Notes under the pieces: model-generated
What the model saw: only the letters and a program-made list of their open reading frames with translations
Database searches by the model: none
What the model was told of the DNA's origin: nothing
Part shown: positions 63,911 through 64,000 of the stretch, piece after piece
How the letters are laid out: each line of letters opens with the position of its first letter
Numbering within the stretch: position 1 is the stretch's first letter
From: Echinometra lucunter
Lineage: Eukaryota > Echinodermata > Echinoidea > Camarodonta > Echinometridae
DNA: 64,000 bases
Assembly (NCBI GenBank): GCA_029962745.1
Contig: CM057151.1
Coordinates: forward strand, 4,426,970-4,490,969
Reading direction: 5' to 3'
Program-made: the position numbers and the translations under genes

Positions 63911-63968
63911 CTAGCCGACGGCGACGGACTGGGTCGTCACTTACAGGGATGTGTGGTTTTCGTAACAT
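63911..63968 (-). CDS. Weak candidate short start exon near the right edge
   Basis: On the minus strand an ATG at 63968 opens a 19-codon frame, MLRKPHIPVSDDPVRRRRL plus one base, that runs into a GTAAAA donor-like site at 63910. The peptide is very basic at its end and G+C-rich compared with the A+T-rich surroundings. It could be the first coding exon of another transcript, an upstream exon of the MCC locus (phase 1 would fit exon 3 but not exon 2), or chance. The donor lacks G at +5, and an alternative acceptor-like GAAG just upstream means it could also be an internal exon whose partner lies beyond the window. Confidence 0.25.
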
Positions 63969-64000
63969 CCTTCATAAGATAAAAGAATCGTGCCACTCAA

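Noticed and set aside
1..64000. CRISPR array, prokaryotic operon or phage
   Set aside because: Direct repeats here are microsatellites, minisatellites and transposon units without unique spacers of constant size, and the exons have spliceosomal introns.

Overview
This is a eukaryotic, intron-rich and repeat-rich window, most likely from a deuterostome invertebrate. An echinoderm such as a sea urchin is the best guess. That guess rests on the mix of L2/CR1-type LINE 3' ends with ATT-repeat tails, tRNA-headed SINEs, many fold-back elements, a DIRS-like remnant, and frequent ACATGTA words. The species cannot be fixed from sequence alone. Nothing here looks prokaryotic; nearly all short open frames are chance frames in introns or repeats.

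The one clearly recognisable protein gene is the 5' part of an MCC orthologue (colorectal mutant cancer protein, EF-hand plus coiled-coil scaffold) on the minus strand. Its start exon is at 62524-62346 and carries a Ser-rich leader and the first EF-hand. Exon 2 (49083-48767) carries the second EF-hand and a Ser-rich linker, and exon 3 (47777-47632) carries the conserved stretch ending ELANT. The three exons splice in phase into 214 codons. The coiled-coil exons are not seen, so intron 3 probably runs past the left edge, more than 47.6 kb. Inside that intron, a 52-codon start-type exon on the same strand (12626-12471) ends in phase 0, the phase needed to join the next MCC exon. It is a candidate alternative first exon for a short isoform. 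A second, weaker start-type exon lies at 63968-63911.

The other recognised gene-like feature is a U6 snRNA copy on the plus strand at 58928-59031 within MCC intron 1. Its 5' stem is extended into the flanking DNA.

Layout from left to right: 0.7-11 kb holds intronic DNA with fold-back elements, an L2-type LINE 3' end, pyrimidine tracts and a long TTC array. 12.3-14.8 kb holds a reversed LINE tail, the candidate alternative exon and a TTAA-flanked fold-back element. 18-25 kb is mostly plain intron. 24.95-26.1 kb holds two fold-back elements. 26.4-29.1 kb is a diverged tandem array of about 95 bp. 30.5 kb has a 126-bp duplication. 32.2-33.0 kb is a 156-bp repeat element carrying DR1-like nuclear-receptor sites. 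33.7-36.6 kb has a SINE and a decayed DIRS-like retroelement. 46.6-47.4 kb is a DNA transposon with terminal inverted repeats. 47.6-49.1 kb holds MCC exons 3 and 2. 52-62 kb is intron 1, with LINE pieces, a 208-bp duplication, a 15-bp minisatellite, U6, a SINE and a tiny nested MITE. 62.3-62.5 kb is MCC exon 1, and 63.1-63.6 kb is a hAT-like MITE.
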